A DNA stretch of 64,000 nucleotides from Eudoraea chungangensis (GTDB taxonomy: Bacteria > Bacteroidota > Bacteroidia > Flavobacteriales > Flavobacteriaceae): assembly GCF_029360665.1 (NCBI RefSeq), contig NZ_JARDUB010000008.1, positions 26,004-90,003 of the forward strand, read 5' to 3'. Under the pieces are notes generated by a model, which was not told the origin of the DNA, ran no database searches, and was given only the letters and a program-made list of their open reading frames with translations. This document shows positions 17,893 through 26,568 of the stretch, piece by piece (position 1 is the stretch's first letter; each line of letters begins with the position of its first letter). The position numbers were made by a program, and so were the translations under genes.

Positions 17893-18475
17893 TAAAGTTT
17901 TTGTCAAAGATGCCCCCTTGATTTTAACAAACAAGCTAGCAGAAAATGTAAATGGTGAATACTTTATGTTGAATACTGAGGCTATTGGTATTGCCATAGA
18001 TAAGTTAATTAAGAAAAAGATTGACAAAGCCTTTATATATCATCCAAATAGTGAAGAAATCCTTAAAAAATTTACAAAGAAGATTCCGAAAGAAGTTGCA
18101 GCTGGGGGCGTAGTAACGAATAAGGAAGGTAAGGTTTTGTTTATTTATCGAAATGATAAATGGGATTTGCCAAAAGGTAAATTGGAAAAGGGCGAATCTA
18201 TTGAAGAATGTGCTCTTCGTGAAGTAGAAGAAGAAACCGGGGTAAAGAACTTAAAGCTTGAAAATTTTCTTAGAATTACCTACCATATTTTTAAAAAAAA
18301 TGGAGAATATAGATTAAAGGAAGTACACTGGTATGCTATGAGGACCAGCTATAAGGGGAAGCTTACTGGTCAAAAAAGTGAAGGTATTGAAAAAGTTAAA
18401 TGGAAAGGGCCGCAAAAAATTCATAAGGCTCTGGAGAACTCTTACACAAATATTAAATTACTCTTCTCGGAGTGA
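17888..18475 (+). CDS. NUDIX hydrolase
   Basis: A 195-residue protein with an N-terminal domain of about 68 residues and a C-terminal NUDIX domain. The NUDIX box begins at GKLEKGESIEECALREVEEE (97-116) and continues TGV, fitting GX5EX7REUXEEXGU. It hydrolyses a nucleoside diphosphate linked to another group; the substrate is not evident. The N-terminal domain (MYKVFVKDAPLILTNKL) is outside the NUDIX fold and I do not recognise it. Only seven bases separate its ATG from that of divergent pyrE, a pairing that suggests a pyrimidine-related role. Confidence 0.88.
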   Translation: MYKVFVKDAPLILTNKLAENVNGEYFMLNTEAIGIAIDKLIKKKIDKAFIYHPNSEEILKKFTKKIPKEVAAGGVVTNKEGKVLFIYRNDKWDLPKGKLEKGESIEECALREVEEETGVKNLKLENFLRITYHIFKKNGEYRLKEVHWYAMRTSYKGKLTGQKSEGIEKVKWKGPQKIHKALENSYTNIKLLFSE

Positions 18476-18497
18476 TTTGATTTATCACTACTTTTTT
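18471..18497 (+). terminator. Terminator hairpin spanning two convergent stop codons
   Basis: AGTGAT/ATCACT (18471-18476 and 18484-18489) with a 7-base loop is followed by AC and six T on the + strand. It contains the NUDIX stop (18473-18475) and reaches into the coaD stop (18488-18490). The stem is short and A/T-rich, so termination is probably modest. Confidence 0.45.
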
Positions 18498-18946
18498 ATT
18501 CGGACCGTAGAGGGTACCAAAACCGTATAATCGCCCCCATTTCTTATCACATCTCTTACAATTGATGAACTTATATACGACTTTCCCGAAGAGGTGAGTA
18601 GAAAAACCGTCTCAATCTCTGACAGTTTCCGGTTGGTATGTGCAATAGCCTTTTCGAATTCAAAATCTGCAGGATTTCTAAGGCCTCTTAAAATATAGTC
18701 GGCCTCTACCTTTTTGCAAAAATCTATAGTTAAACCCTTGTAGGTTTTTATTCTAATTTTAGGTTCCTTATGGAACGCTTCGTTTAAAAATCCTAGCCTT
18801 TCTTCCAAGGAAAACATGTATTTCTTATCGGCATTCACGCCTATGGCAATGATTATTTCATCAAAAAGAGAAATGCCTCTGGAAATGATATCATAATGTC
18901 CTAGAGTAATAGGGTCAAACGATCCTGGGAAGATGGCGCGTTTCAT
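18488..18946 (-). CDS. coaD: Phosphopantetheine adenylyltransferase
   Basis: Transfers AMP from ATP to 4'-phosphopantetheine in coenzyme A synthesis. The 152-residue protein has PGSFDPITLGHYDI (7-20) with the nucleotidyltransferase HxGH-like motif (TLGH), RGLRNPADFEFE (about 89-100) and SSSIVRDVIRNGGD (about 127-140). It lies 32 bases after ddl on the same strand and converges on the NUDIX gene with 12 bases between. Confidence 0.97.
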   Translation of the reverse strand: MKRAIFPGSFDPITLGHYDIISRGISLFDEIIIAIGVNADKKYMFSLEERLGFLNEAFHKEPKIRIKTYKGLTIDFCKKVEADYILRGLRNPADFEFEKAIAHTNRKLSEIETVFLLTSSGKSYISSSIVRDVIRNGGDYTVLVPSTVRIKK

Positions 18947-18978
18947 TTTATAAGGTTTAATGCCTAAAAGTACTGAAT

Positions 18979-19953
18979 TTACTGCAAAGCCTCTTCAATT
19001 GCACTTTCAAAAAGCTCGGAAAGCGTTATTCCTGCTTTCTGGGCTTGTTGTGGGAGTATACTTTCTTCAGTAAGTCCGGGAGTGGTATTCATCTCTAATA
19101 AATACGGGGTGTCTCCTAAAAAGATAAACTCACTTCTGGTAAATCCTGTCATTTTTAAAATGGAATAAATTTTCTTCGCACAAGATTTTACATTTTCTTC
19201 CTGAGCCTCTGATATTCTTGCGGGAGTAATTTCTTGAGATTTACCTTCATATTTGGCTTCATAGTCAAAAAAATCATTGTCGGTAACAATTTCCGTTACG
19301 GGAAGTACTTTAAGTGCTCCCTTATAAGTTATTACCCCAACGGAAACTTCAGTCCCTTCTAAAAAGGACTCTATAAGAATCTCATTATCCTCTTTAAAAG
19401 CCTTTGTAATGGCCTTATTCAGTTCTTCTTTTTTGTAAACCTTTGAAATTCCAAAACTACTTCCGGCTTTATTGGCTTTTACAAAGCAAGGAAGGCCAAC
19501 CTTTGTTATAATAGCATCTTCTTTTATACTATCCCCTAAATTTAAATAGTAAGAATCTGCCGTCTTTATCCCATATGGTTTTAGAGTACTGAGAAGATCT
19601 CTTTTATTAAATGTCAGGGCTGCCTGATAATGTTCACAGGCAGTTTGTGGTATATTTAATAATTCAAAATAAGCCTGTAAGAGCCCATCTTCCCCGGGCG
19701 ATCCGTGAATAGCGTTAAATGCGCAATCGAAATAAATAACTTCTCCTTGGTAGTTGATACTAAAATCAGCTCTGTTGACAGGGAACTCTTTATTCTCTTC
19801 GTCTAAATAAAGCCATTTCTCCCTGGTTATTAGAATTCTATAGACATTGAATTTAGCATTGTCTAAATATTTAAAAACAACATTGCCACTTTTAATGGAA
19901 ATTTTGTGCTCACTGGAATGCCCACCCATCAGAATAGCAATATTTTTTTTCAT
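18979..19953 (-). CDS. ddl: D-alanine--D-alanine ligase
   Basis: ATP-grasp enzyme joining two D-alanines for the peptidoglycan pentapeptide. In its 324 residues are MGGHSSEHKISIKSG (9-23), NAIHGSPGEDGLLQ (about 82-95), the ATP-grasp segment KVGLPCFVKANKAGSS-type lysine region (about 152-168), FLEGTEVSVG and the metal ligands in EMNTTPGLT (about 290-298). It is divergent from the PASTA protein gene and sits upstream of coaD. Confidence 0.97.
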   Translation of the reverse strand: MKKNIAILMGGHSSEHKISIKSGNVVFKYLDNAKFNVYRILITREKWLYLDEENKEFPVNRADFSINYQGEVIYFDCAFNAIHGSPGEDGLLQAYFELLNIPQTACEHYQAALTFNKRDLLSTLKPYGIKTADSYYLNLGDSIKEDAIITKVGLPCFVKANKAGSSFGISKVYKKEELNKAITKAFKEDNEILIESFLEGTEVSVGVITYKGALKVLPVTEIVTDNDFFDYEAKYEGKSQEITPARISEAQEENVKSCAKKIYSILKMTGFTRSEFIFLGDTPYLLEMNTTPGLTEESILPQQAQKAGITLSELFESAIEEALQ

Positions 19954-20060
19954 ATCATGTTATGATTAACAAATTCTAGTACCTGAAAGACAAATATCAA
20001 GATTTTACCGTAAATATAAAACGATAGGGTTTTCTATCTTTACAAAATATTAGTAGCGAA

Positions 20061-20651
20061 ATGAGAAATTTTATAAACTTTTTAAAAAGTAAGACCTTCT
20101 TAATAAATATTGGCTTGGCCATATTAGCGGCTGTTGTGATAACATTTGGGGTTCTACAATGGTTAAAAAATTCTACGAATCACGGAGAATTTGTAGAGGT
20201 TCCAGATTTGGCTAAGTTGTCGGTTCAGGAGGTACGTGGCATTGTTAAAGAAGCGAACTTGCGTTATGAAGTTCTAGATTCCGCAAATTTTAATCCTAAT
20301 TACCCAAGATTTTCTATAATTGAACAAGAACCCCCTGCGGGAAACAAAGTCAAGGAAAATAGAAAAATCTATATTACTGTAAATCCATCAGGTTATAAAA
20401 AAGTTACCATACCAAAGATTATTCAGGTAACGCAGAGAAATGCAGGATCTATGCTTAAAGCCGTTGGTTTAGACGTGGAACGAATTACTTATATAGACGA
20501 ATTAGGGAAGGACATGGTCTATTATATAAAGTATAAAGGAAAGACTGTGAATCCCGGAGACAAATTGCCCAAAACTTCTAAAATAGAGTTAGTCTGTGGA
20601 AACGGTACAATTCCAGGGCAGGCTAAGGTTAAGGCAGATTCAGAAAACTAG
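20061..20651 (+). CDS. PASTA domain membrane protein
   Basis: A 196-residue protein with a short cytoplasmic N-terminus, one membrane segment (about 13-32) and two periplasmic PASTA domains: VPDLAKLSVQEVRGIV onward (about 48-112) and IPKIIQVTQRNAGSML onward (about 119-187). PASTA domains usually bind muropeptides or beta-lactams and occur in serine/threonine kinases and penicillin-binding proteins; here there is no kinase or transpeptidase domain. Its neighbours ddl and the pseudouridine synthase gene (two bases downstream) agree with a role in cell-wall sensing, which remains unproven. Confidence 0.88.
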   Translation: MRNFINFLKSKTFLINIGLAILAAVVITFGVLQWLKNSTNHGEFVEVPDLAKLSVQEVRGIVKEANLRYEVLDSANFNPNYPRFSIIEQEPPAGNKVKENRKIYITVNPSGYKKVTIPKIIQVTQRNAGSMLKAVGLDVERITYIDELGKDMVYYIKYKGKTVNPGDKLPKTSKIELVCGNGTIPGQAKVKADSEN

Positions 20652-20653
20652 AT

Positions 20654-21682
20654 ATGTCAGAAAAAAAAATAGAAGCTAGCGAAGAGGAACTCTTTGAACA
20701 CTATAGTTTTACAGCTTCTAAGGGACAAGATCCGCTGAGAGTGGACAAGTTTTTAATGAATTTTATTGAGAATGCTACGAGAAATAAAATTCAACAAGCT
20801 GCCAAAGATGGTCATATTTGGGTAAATGACACGATTGTTAAACAGAATTATAAAGTAAAGGCCGGGGATGAGGTAAAGGTACTCTTTGAACACCCCCCAT
20901 ATGAGTTGTTACTCTCTCCTGAAGACATTCCACTGGAGATTCCGTATGAAGATGATTCTTTGCTTATTGTTAACAAACCAGCCGGAATGGTTGTTCATCC
21001 TGGGCATGGAAATTATTCAGGAACCTTAATTAATGCCTTGCTATTCCATATTGAAAATTTACCTGCCAATTCAAATGAAAGACCAGGACTTGTACATAGA
21101 ATAGACAAAGATACTTCTGGCTTATTGGTGGTAGCCAAAACCGAAGAGGCCATGACCCATTTGGCAAAACAGTTTTTCGACAAGACGAGCGAGAGAGAAT
21201 ATATTGCTTTGGTTTGGGGTAATGTAGAGGAAGATGAAGGCACCATCGTTGGTGCAATTGGGAGAAATCCGAAAAACCGCTTACAGATGCAGGTATTTCC
21301 CGAAGGGGAACAAGGAAAGGATGCTGTAACGCACTATAGAGTTATAGAAAGATTGGGCTATGTAACACTTGTTTCTTGTCGGCTAGAAACCGGAAGAACA
21401 CATCAGATAAGGGTGCATATGAAGTTTATTGGACATACCTTGTTTAATGATGAAAGGTATGGCGGAGATAAAATTTTAAAAGGGACTTCGTTTACAAAAT
21501 ACAAGCAGTTTGTAGACAATTGTTTTAAAATATTGCCAAGACAAGCCCTTCATGCCAAAACTCTTGGCTTTATACACCCGGTTACAGGAAGGACCATGCG
21601 TTTTAGCTCAGACTTGCCGCAGGATATGACCGACTGTATTGAAAAATGGCGACATTATTCCAAACATTCCTTTTTGTCATAA
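20654..21682 (+). CDS. rluD: RluA-family 23S rRNA pseudouridine synthase (RluD-like)
   Basis: Converts specific uridines of 23S rRNA to pseudouridine. The 342-residue protein has an N-terminal S4 RNA-binding domain (RVDKFLMNF to VNDTIVKQNYKVKAGDEV, about 29-75) and the catalytic RluA domain with the active-site aspartate in HRIDKDTSGL (Asp151), NKPAGMVVHPG (107-117) and RLETGRTHQIRVH. Which uridines are modified cannot be told; the RluD symbol reflects domain layout and the family's usual annotation. It follows the PASTA gene by two bases. Confidence 0.9.
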   Translation: MSEKKIEASEEELFEHYSFTASKGQDPLRVDKFLMNFIENATRNKIQQAAKDGHIWVNDTIVKQNYKVKAGDEVKVLFEHPPYELLLSPEDIPLEIPYEDDSLLIVNKPAGMVVHPGHGNYSGTLINALLFHIENLPANSNERPGLVHRIDKDTSGLLVVAKTEEAMTHLAKQFFDKTSEREYIALVWGNVEEDEGTIVGAIGRNPKNRLQMQVFPEGEQGKDAVTHYRVIERLGYVTLVSCRLETGRTHQIRVHMKFIGHTLFNDERYGGDKILKGTSFTKYKQFVDNCFKILPRQALHAKTLGFIHPVTGRTMRFSSDLPQDMTDCIEKWRHYSKHSFLS

Positions 21683-21773
21683 GAATATTTGATAGGAGTA
21701 TTGATAAGTCTTTCTCTAAATGAGGCTAAAATCTAATAAATCCATATTATTTTTATCCTAAACTATAGAACTG

Positions 21774-22535
21774 ATGAAGATTGTTATATCACCGGCAAAA
21801 TCTTTAGACTTTGAAAGAGACCTGCCCTTAGAGAGATATTCCGAACCAATGTTTTTAGATCGTTCGGTCAGACTTAATAAGTTATTGCAAAAGAAAAGTC
21901 CCAGGGTACTTTCAAGATTGATGGGTATCTCAAGTGATCTGGCTAATTTGAACTGGGAGAGAAATCAGAAGTTTACACTACCATTTACCCCTGCCAACGC
22001 CAGACAGGCAGTTTTCGCCTTTAATGGCGATGTTTATCAAGGTTTGGACGCCTATAGTCTTAAGGAGGATGAACTGACTTCCCTCAATGACAAATTGCTT
22101 ATTTTATCTGGATTATATGGTGCTTTAAGACCACTAGATTTAATTCAACCTTATCGATTGGAAATGGGCACCTCTCTAAAAGTAGGTCGAGCAAAAAACC
22201 TATATGAGTTTTGGAAACCAACTTTGACCTCCTTTCTAAATGATCAGCTGGAGGAGGATGAATTGTTTATTAACCTTGCCAGTAATGAATATTTTACAGC
22301 AATTGATCGTAAGAAATTAAAAGTTCCGGTAATCACGCCTGTATTTAAGGATTGGAAAAATGATAAACTGAAGGTAATTAGTTTTTTTGCAAAAAAGGCT
22401 AGGGGTTCTATGGTTCGATATATAATTACCTCTGATGTACAGTCTTTGGAAGCACTAAAAGGCTTTAATCTGGATGGTTATATTTATAGTAAGGAACATA
22501 CATTAAAAGAGAACGAACCCGTTTTTATCCGATAG
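21774..22535 (+). CDS. yaaA: YaaA family peroxide stress protein
   Basis: A 253-residue member of the YaaA (DUF328) family, which in E. coli limits intracellular iron during hydrogen peroxide stress and binds DNA. Recognisable are the start MKIVISPAKSLDF, the block FNGDVYQGLDAYSL, LLILSGLYGALRPLDLIQPYRLEMG (around residues 105-129), INLASNEYF and the C-terminal FFAKKARGSMVRYII. The gene stands alone. Confidence 0.93.
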   Translation: MKIVISPAKSLDFERDLPLERYSEPMFLDRSVRLNKLLQKKSPRVLSRLMGISSDLANLNWERNQKFTLPFTPANARQAVFAFNGDVYQGLDAYSLKEDELTSLNDKLLILSGLYGALRPLDLIQPYRLEMGTSLKVGRAKNLYEFWKPTLTSFLNDQLEEDELFINLASNEYFTAIDRKKLKVPVITPVFKDWKNDKLKVISFFAKKARGSMVRYIITSDVQSLEALKGFNLDGYIYSKEHTLKENEPVFIR

Positions 22536-22593
22536 AATAAAATGTAATTTGCTCCGTTTATACAGTAAGACAAATACCTTTAAAGCTGTTTAG

Positions 22594-22959
22594 ATGAAAA
22601 GATTTGGTATTCTATATATTGTGATTATTGCTGTATTCTTAAGTTGTACAGATAGAGATGATAACCTAGACTCTATTAACATAAGAATAAAGAACGATAG
22701 TGATATTCTTTTCAATGAAGTGCAAATTGGGGACAATGAAGAAGTATATGAGAATGTGGAATCAAATTCTTACTCAGACTACCTAATTTATGTGGAAGGG
22801 TTCACTGCGAATACCATCTACATTACCGCAGGAGAAGAAACCTATCGCTTTACCCCCGAAAATATGGATGGGGAGATGGAGCTTCCTATTGGCTTGTATA
22901 CCTACAAGCTAAATCTTAATGCCGAAGGCGAAGTGCTTTTTGAATTTGTCATCGACTAA
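22594..22959 (+). CDS. Small predicted lipoprotein of unknown function
   Basis: A 121-residue protein with a lipoprotein signal peptide: hydrophobic segment then VFLSC, with Cys18 as the lipid-attachment residue. The mature part is acidic and mainly beta in character, with repeated short strands (SINIRIKNDSDILFNEVQIG, FTANTIYITAGEETYRF). No family is recognisable. It is rightward between yaaA and the UDG-like gene. Confidence 0.75.
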   Translation: MKRFGILYIVIIAVFLSCTDRDDNLDSINIRIKNDSDILFNEVQIGDNEEVYENVESNSYSDYLIYVEGFTANTIYITAGEETYRFTPENMDGEMELPIGLYTYKLNLNAEGEVLFEFVID

Positions 22960-23078
22960 TTGTACTTGCTTCCGAAATGCTATTTACCTGAATACCATAT
23001 TCAACATTCACTTCTTTCAGAATTTCCGGCGCATTTTTTTATCTTTCTGCTTGATTAGTATTTAAAAGCACCTAGGAG

Positions 23079-23759
23079 TTGTTTCTGCATTCACACCCAT
23101 ACCCACCTTTTATTGATGAAGATTCTACTAGATTAATAGTGGGGACCTTGCCTCCACCTAGATTTACTACAGGACTTTTAAAGGAAGGAGATGTAGATTT
23201 CTGTTACGGTAGCAGAGATGGTCAGCTATGGCGGATTCTAGATCGGATATATAGCCTTGAATTAGTATATGAAACCTCTCAAAGAGCGATTAGACAGCGT
23301 AAGGAGTTTTTAAAAAAACAAAAAATTGGAGTTTGTGACATTGTAGAAAGTGCCAAGCGACATAAAATAGATGCTTCTGATCTAGGAATGCAAGATGTAA
23401 TTTTGCGCGATATTTTAAGCTATTTAAAGAAATATGAAAAAGTGGATACTTTGATATTTACAGGTGGAAATAGTAAGAATGGACCCGAGTATTTTTTTAG
23501 AAAAATTCTAAAAGAAAAAAGAATACCATTAGAAGTAGTGGATGATCAGGTACCTAGAAAACATAAGTTTCTTTTGGAAGCAAAAAAAAACAGAATTATA
23601 CATACTGTGTCTTTAACTGCACCCTCTGGTGCCGCAAACCGAGCGGTAGGCAGCCTATTGGCCTTTAAAAGGGTAAAATCGGTTAACCCAAATTACAATA
23701 CTTTTGACTTTAGAATAGACCAATACCGGCCAGTTTTCATGGATAAAATGTCGTACTAG
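23079..23759 (+). CDS. Uracil-DNA glycosylase superfamily protein, TTG start
   Basis: A 226-residue protein with the opening strand of the UDG superfamily, RLIVGTLPPPRFTTG (18-32), then FCYGSRDGQLWRIL (about 41-54), DIVESAKRH, and the distal HTVSLTAPSGAANRAVG. These correspond to the motif 1 loop, the aromatic/asparagine region and the terminal loop of UDG-like enzymes, so a role in removing damaged bases is plausible, but the substrate is uncertain. The frame is bounded by a stop six bases before the TTG at 23079 and no ATG lies near, so TTG is the likely start. AGGAG abuts it directly and is too close to act as a ribosome-binding site. Confidence 0.75.
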   Translation: MFLHSHPYPPFIDEDSTRLIVGTLPPPRFTTGLLKEGDVDFCYGSRDGQLWRILDRIYSLELVYETSQRAIRQRKEFLKKQKIGVCDIVESAKRHKIDASDLGMQDVILRDILSYLKKYEKVDTLIFTGGNSKNGPEYFFRKILKEKRIPLEVVDDQVPRKHKFLLEAKKNRIIHTVSLTAPSGAANRAVGSLLAFKRVKSVNPNYNTFDFRIDQYRPVFMDKMSY

Positions 23760-23975
23760 GCGTATTTATCTCCTCTAAGAATAGCCCATCTTTGCTATAC
23801 TTTCCGCAGTAGTAAATCTAAATACTCTTGTTAATTTTCTTTTTGGAGAAAGTTATTTTGTGATTTGACTTTTTTTCTGTGTTTATATTCTGAATAATGA
23901 TGATCTTTGAGAAGAACTGAATAATGTTTCCCAAGAAATTAATATGGCGTTTTCCTGCCTTAAGGCCTTAGTTTT

Positions 23976-26522
23976 ATGCATCAAATTGAAAGACTAGAAG
24001 AGTTTAAAAAATCTGTGACTAATAAGTTTTATGTCTATAATAGCTTATTTCTTAATTTACCATATCGGAATATTGAAAATGTTGGTATTCTTATACCACT
24101 GCTTTTACATCAGTGCGAAGAAGGCCTAAGCTCTGGTAAGAACCCAGAACAAATCTTGGAGTTATTCTTTCATAAATACGCCAACTTACCCAGCGAGAAA
24201 GAGCAAATAGACTTTATGTTCCGGATAATTCAATATGTAGAAAGGCAGGTTGTGCTTTATGACAGTGTGGAAGATGCTGCTTTTCCGAAATTACATGAGC
24301 ATACAAACTCCTTATCCATAAAAGATTATTTCCAGCTGGTTAATAAAAACAAAAGTTGGGATAAAATAGCTAAGAAACTATCTACTTTCAGTGCTAGGAT
24401 TGTACTAACTGCCCATCCTACACAGTTTTATACTCCTGCAGTCCTTGATATAATAGAGGAATTAAAAAGACTCATCTTAAAGGATAGTATTAATGACATA
24501 GATGTTGTATTGCAACAATTGGGTTTAACTTCTCTTATAAATTCAAAAAAGCCTACTCCTTTAGATGAGGCCAAAAACATTATCTATATTCTTCGAAATG
24601 TATATTATGATGCGGTAGGTAGCCTTTTTTCGTATATCAAGAGCAATATAGACAATGATTCATTTGATAATTACGATATCATTAAACTTGGCTTTTGGCC
24701 AGGTGGTGATCGTGACGGCAATCCATACGTTACTGCTGAAATAACGGAAAAGGTAGCTGATGAGCTGCGCATCAATCTAATGAAGTGCTATTATAACGAC
24801 CTAAAAAGTCTTCGTAAAAAGTTGACATTTAAAGAGCTTCGACCAAGTTTAAATAGTCTCAGGGATCAGTTGTATGTGGCGATGTTCGACCCCAAGGCGT
24901 TCATAAATTATACTGATATTATTAACCCACTTATAGAAGTAAGGGATCTTCTAAAAGATAGATACAATAGTTTGTATATAAATGATCTGGATATTTTAAT
25001 AGATAAAGTAAGAATATTTAAAACACATTTTGCTACCCTCGATATACGGCAAGACCATAGTAAACACTTGTTGGTACTAGAATCTATCCTTAAAAAGCAG
25101 GGTATAATAAAAGAGTCATTGGAGGAAAAATCGCAAGATGAGCTCACCAAGATATTACTTCACTCAGACCTCCAAATTGCTCCAAGGGATTTCAAAGACG
25201 AATTAGTTAAAGATACATTGATAAATGTTGGGCAATTAAAGAAGATTCAGCAAAAGAATGGAGAGGAAGGTTGTAATCGATATATTATTAGTAATTCAGA
25301 GGATATTTTTTCTGTACTAATTGTATATGCTCTGTTTAGGTGGTGTGGATGGAAAAGTGATGCAATTACCTTCGATATTATTCCCTTATTCGAAACTATG
25401 ACAGGCATGGACCAGGCCGAAGCAACCATGCAAACTCTTTTTAGTTTGCCAGAATACAGGCAACATATAGAGCGTCGGGGAAATAAACAGACCATAATGT
25501 TAGGTTTTTCTGATGGTACAAAAGATGGAGGCTACTTAAAGGCTAATTGGTCTATTCTAAAGACAAAAGAAGTTTTATCGAAAGTATGTAAAAACAATGG
25601 AGTACAGGCCCTGTTTTTTGATGGGAGGGGTGGGCCGCCTGCCCGGGGAGGTGGAAAGACTCACAGGTTTTATGCTGCACAGACAAAAGATATAGCTAAT
25701 AATGAGATTCAGTTAACAATTCAGGGCCAGACCATTACGAGTACCTATGGCACCAAGGAACAGTTTATGCACAATTCCGAACAGCTACTAACTGCTGGTC
25801 TATCTAATAATTTGTTTGGAAAAGAAAATGTTATTTCCAAAGACTCCAGAAAGCTCTTAGAAGAATTAGCTGCGCTTAGTTTTGAAAAATATGATGCCTT
25901 AAAACAGCATGAAAAATTTATCTCTTATTTAGAGAACAGAAGTACTTTAAAGTATTATACCAAGGCAAATATTGGTAGTAGACCAGGAAAACGGGGGAAA
26001 AAGGCTAAACTAGAACTCACGGATCTCCGGGCTATTTCATTTGTGGGTTCATGGAGTCAGTTAAAGCAAAATGTGCCAGGGTATTTTGGTCTTGGTACGG
26101 CAATCCAAACCCTTAAAAATGAAGGTAGATTAAAAGAGGTTAAAAAGTTGTACAGAGAAGTTCCGTTTTTCCAAACCCTTATGCTTAATAGTATGATGTC
26201 TCTATCGAAGTGTTATTTTGAACTTACTTCCTATATGAAAGAGGATGCTGAATACGGAGATTTTTGGAATATATTACATGATGAGTATTTATTATCTAAA
26301 AAAATGCTGTTAGAAATAAGTAGCTCAAAAGTACTGATGGAGAATGAGGCCGTTTCTCGTGAATCTATAAAGATAAGGGAGAGTATTGTATTACCATTAT
26401 TAGTAATACAGCAATACGCTCTTTTTCAGATTAGTCAAGATTCACCACATAAAGCCGAATATGAAAAAATAGTAACCAGATCTTTATATGGGAATATTAA
26501 TGCGAGTAGAAATTCGGCTTAA
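23976..26522 (+). CDS. ppc: Phosphoenolpyruvate carboxylase
   Basis: Carboxylates PEP to oxaloacetate, refilling the TCA cycle. The 848-residue protein is the Bacteroidota type. Visible are the first catalytic histidine in LTAHPTQFY (near residue 148), FWPGGDRDGNPYVT (about 239-252), LGFSDGTKDGGYLKANW (about 509-525), the glycine-rich FFDGRGGPPARGGGKTH (about 547-563) and the C-terminal region ending SLYGNINASRNSA. In better-studied enzymes the glycine loop reads FHGRGGxxGRGGGP, so the Asp replacing the His and the PPA insert are lineage features. It stands alone and converges on the M20 peptidase gene. Confidence 0.95.
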   Translation: MHQIERLEEFKKSVTNKFYVYNSLFLNLPYRNIENVGILIPLLLHQCEEGLSSGKNPEQILELFFHKYANLPSEKEQIDFMFRIIQYVERQVVLYDSVEDAAFPKLHEHTNSLSIKDYFQLVNKNKSWDKIAKKLSTFSARIVLTAHPTQFYTPAVLDIIEELKRLILKDSINDIDVVLQQLGLTSLINSKKPTPLDEAKNIIYILRNVYYDAVGSLFSYIKSNIDNDSFDNYDIIKLGFWPGGDRDGNPYVTAEITEKVADELRINLMKCYYNDLKSLRKKLTFKELRPSLNSLRDQLYVAMFDPKAFINYTDIINPLIEVRDLLKDRYNSLYINDLDILIDKVRIFKTHFATLDIRQDHSKHLLVLESILKKQGIIKESLEEKSQDELTKILLHSDLQIAPRDFKDELVKDTLINVGQLKKIQQKNGEEGCNRYIISNSEDIFSVLIVYALFRWCGWKSDAITFDIIPLFETMTGMDQAEATMQTLFSLPEYRQHIERRGNKQTIMLGFSDGTKDGGYLKANWSILKTKEVLSKVCKNNGVQALFFDGRGGPPARGGGKTHRFYAAQTKDIANNEIQLTIQGQTITSTYGTKEQFMHNSEQLLTAGLSNNLFGKENVISKDSRKLLEELAALSFEKYDALKQHEKFISYLENRSTLKYYTKANIGSRPGKRGKKAKLELTDLRAISFVGSWSQLKQNVPGYFGLGTAIQTLKNEGRLKEVKKLYREVPFFQTLMLNSMMSLSKCYFELTSYMKEDAEYGDFWNILHDEYLLSKKMLLEISSSKVLMENEAVSRESIKIRESIVLPLLVIQQYALFQISQDSPHKAEYEKIVTRSLYGNINASRNSA

Positions 26523-26568
26523 GCTGTTATTAATTATACCTCTATCTCAATTGCCTTTTTGCTAAGAT

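Noticed and set aside
23074..23081. AGGAG as ribosome-binding site of the UDG-like gene
   Set aside because: It directly touches the TTG start, leaving no spacer, so it cannot serve that start.
25621..25670. The ppc glycine loop with Asp and PPA as a damaged enzyme
   Set aside because: The remaining motifs (TAHPT, DGTKDGGY) are complete, and the change resembles the usual Bacteroidota form, so I do not call a pseudogene.
26523..26568. Terminator between convergent ppc and M20 genes
   Set aside because: I see no inverted repeat with a T-run in these 46 bases.
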